Below are positions 62,997 through 64,000 of a stretch of 64,000 nucleotides of DNA, in pieces; position 1 is the first letter of the stretch, and the number at the start of each line of letters is the position of its first letter. The translations under genes were made by a program, and so were the position numbers. Origin of the DNA: Sporosarcina koreensis (GTDB taxonomy: Bacteria; Bacillota; Bacilli; Bacillales_A; Planococcaceae); contig NZ_LN651337.1 in assembly GCF_000826145.2 (NCBI RefSeq), positions 933,774 through 997,773 of the forward strand, in the 5' to 3' direction. Below the pieces are notes generated by a model. It ran no database searches and had not been told where the DNA came from. It was given only the letters and a program-made list of their open reading frames with translations.

Positions 62997-63982
62997 GCTT
63001 CCTCCTCGACAATCGTTTCGCGTATTGTATCAGTCACACGGTGTTCAGCCATCGTGCGTGCCTGCCGTATTGCGTTTTTCAAAGCATTGGCATTGGATGA
63101 GCCATGCGCTTTGATGACCGGTGAGTTCAGGCCGAACAATCCGGCACCACCGTATTCTGTATAGTCCATCTGGTGCTTTAATCCCCGCAGCTCATCTTTG
63201 ACGAGAGCTGCCGAGATCTTGGATTTCAATGAAGACGCGAACACGTCCTTCAGCATCGAAAACAGCCCGGCCGCAGTGCCCTCGATCGTCTTCAGTACCA
63301 TATTACCGGTGAATCCGTCCGTCACGGCGACATCTGCCGTGCCTGTCAGGAGATCACGCGCTTCGACGTTGCCGACAAAATTCAAAGGGGCCATCTTCAA
63401 TTCCTCGAACGCGGCCTTTGTCAGGTCGTTCCCTTTTCCTTCTTCCGTTCCTATGTTCAGCAGGCCGACACGCGGGTTCCGGATTCCCCGGACTTTCTCC
63501 GCGTAAATACTGCCCATGATCGCGTACTGCACGAGGTGGGATGGCTTTGCTTCGGCATTGGCACCGACGTCCAGCAGGACAAACCCTTCTCCGCCAAGCG
63601 TCGGAAGGGTCGGTGCCAATGCGGGACGTTCGATCCCTTGGATGCGGCCGACGATGAACAGGCCTGCCGCCATCAAAGCGCCAGTATTGCCTGCGGAGAC
63701 ACAGGCGTCCGCCCTGCCTTCTTTCACCGCTTCCGCCATCTTAACCATGGAGGCATCTTTCTTCCTCCGCACGGCGCGTACCGGCTCATCGTCCGGTCCG
63801 ATCACTTCGCTGCAGTGTGTGACCGTCAGCCGGTCATGGTCTTCCAGGTACGGAGCCATCTTCTCCCGGTCCCCGAAAAGTTCAATATGTATATCCTCGT
63901 AGTCTTTCAGGCTCTGCAGTGCCCCTGCGATAATTTCCTCAGGGGCATTATCACCGCCCATTGCATCTACAGCTATTTTCAT
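62993..63982 (-). CDS. plsX: Phosphate acyltransferase PlsX
   Basis: PlsX makes acyl-phosphate from acyl-ACP, the donor used by PlsY for glycerol-3-phosphate acylation, and so links fatty acid and phospholipid synthesis. The 329-residue protein starts [17 protein letters not shown] and carries [31 protein letters not shown] and [19 protein letters not shown] follows GGACAAGGAGGATGCCAA. In Bacillus it follows fapR, which would lie just beyond the window end. Confidence 0.98.
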   Translation of the reverse strand: MKIAVDAMGGDNAPEEIIAGALQSLKDYEDIHIELFGDREKMAPYLEDHDRLTVTHCSEVIGPDDEPVRAVRRKKDASMVKMAEAVKEGRADACVSAGNTGALMAAGLFIVGRIQGIERPALAPTLPTLGGEGFVLLDVGANAEAKPSHLVQYAIMGSIYAEKVRGIRNPRVGLLNIGTEEGKGNDLTKAAFEELKMAPLNFVGNVEARDLLTGTADVAVTDGFTGNMVLKTIEGTAAGLFSMLKDVFASSLKSKISAALVKDELRGLKHQMDYTEYGGAGLFGLNSPVIKAHGSSNANALKNAIRQARTMAEHRVTDTIRETIVEEEA

Positions 63983-64000
63983 TTGGCATCCTCCTTGTCC

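Overview
The window is a 64 kb piece of a Bacillota (Bacillales) chromosome at roughly 50-55% G+C (my estimate). Every gene I can support lies on the minus strand, 70 in all. Gene order is the classical Bacillus ylq/flg/che/rpsB region, read from the right end to the left: plsX to fabG, acpP, rnc-smc-ftsY, ylxM-ffh, rpsP, trmD, rplS, rnhB, sucCD, dprA-topA-trmFO, codV-clpQY-codY, the fla/che operon, rpsB-tsf-pyrH-frr, then uppS-cdsA-dxr-rasP. The lepB gene between rplS and rbgA, the absence of ylqD, the G+C content and long palindromic intergenic repeats suggest a Planococcaceae/Caryophanaceae member (Sporosarcina, Planococcus or Bhargavaea-like). That placement is inference.

Layout from left to right. 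1-6964: isoprenoid, phospholipid and translation genes (rasP partial, dxr, cdsA, uppS, frr, pyrH, tsf, rpsB), with terminators after frr, tsf and rpsB. 7107-35218: a 34-gene fla/che operon from flgB to swrB. It encodes the flagellar basal body, hook, type III export apparatus, C-ring, the CheA/W/B/C/D/Y chemotaxis core and sigma-D. A terminator and a possible new promoter separate cheD from sigD. The hook gene flgE looks mosaic, and a dense cluster of hairpins follows it. 35219-35556: the fla/che control region, with two candidate promoters, an 11-bp inverted repeat around one of them, a partial CodY box and a 17-bp direct repeat. 35557-46117: codY, hslU, hslV, xerC, then trmFO, topA, dprA, sucD and sucC. 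46245-51320: ylqH and ylqG (an FlhB-like and a FliK-like protein outside the flagellar operon), rnhB, rbgA, lepB, rplS. 51445-60535: trmD, rimM, khpA, rpsP, ffh, ylxM, ftsY, smc, rnc. 60661-63982: acpP, then three tandem 120-123 bp palindromic repeats, then fabG, fabD and plsX.

How the genes fit together: the fla/che operon builds and steers the flagellum and makes sigma-D, which serves late flagellar genes. CodY, the nutrient-sensing repressor, lies immediately upstream and may bind this promoter region. The other genes are growth-linked: ribosome synthesis, SRP targeting (ffh, ftsY), fatty acid and phospholipid synthesis (plsX, fabD, fabG, acpP, cdsA), undecaprenyl phosphate supply (uppS), chromosome maintenance (smc, topA, xerC, rnhB) and the TCA cycle (sucCD).

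The points most worth following up are the repeats between fabG and acpP, whose central stems differ in sequence but keep their pairing; the free-standing FlhB-C-like/FliK-like pair YlqH-YlqG; the fla/che promoter inverted repeat; and the mosaic flgE with its adjacent hairpin cluster. No tRNA, rRNA, CRISPR array, IS element or prophage was seen.
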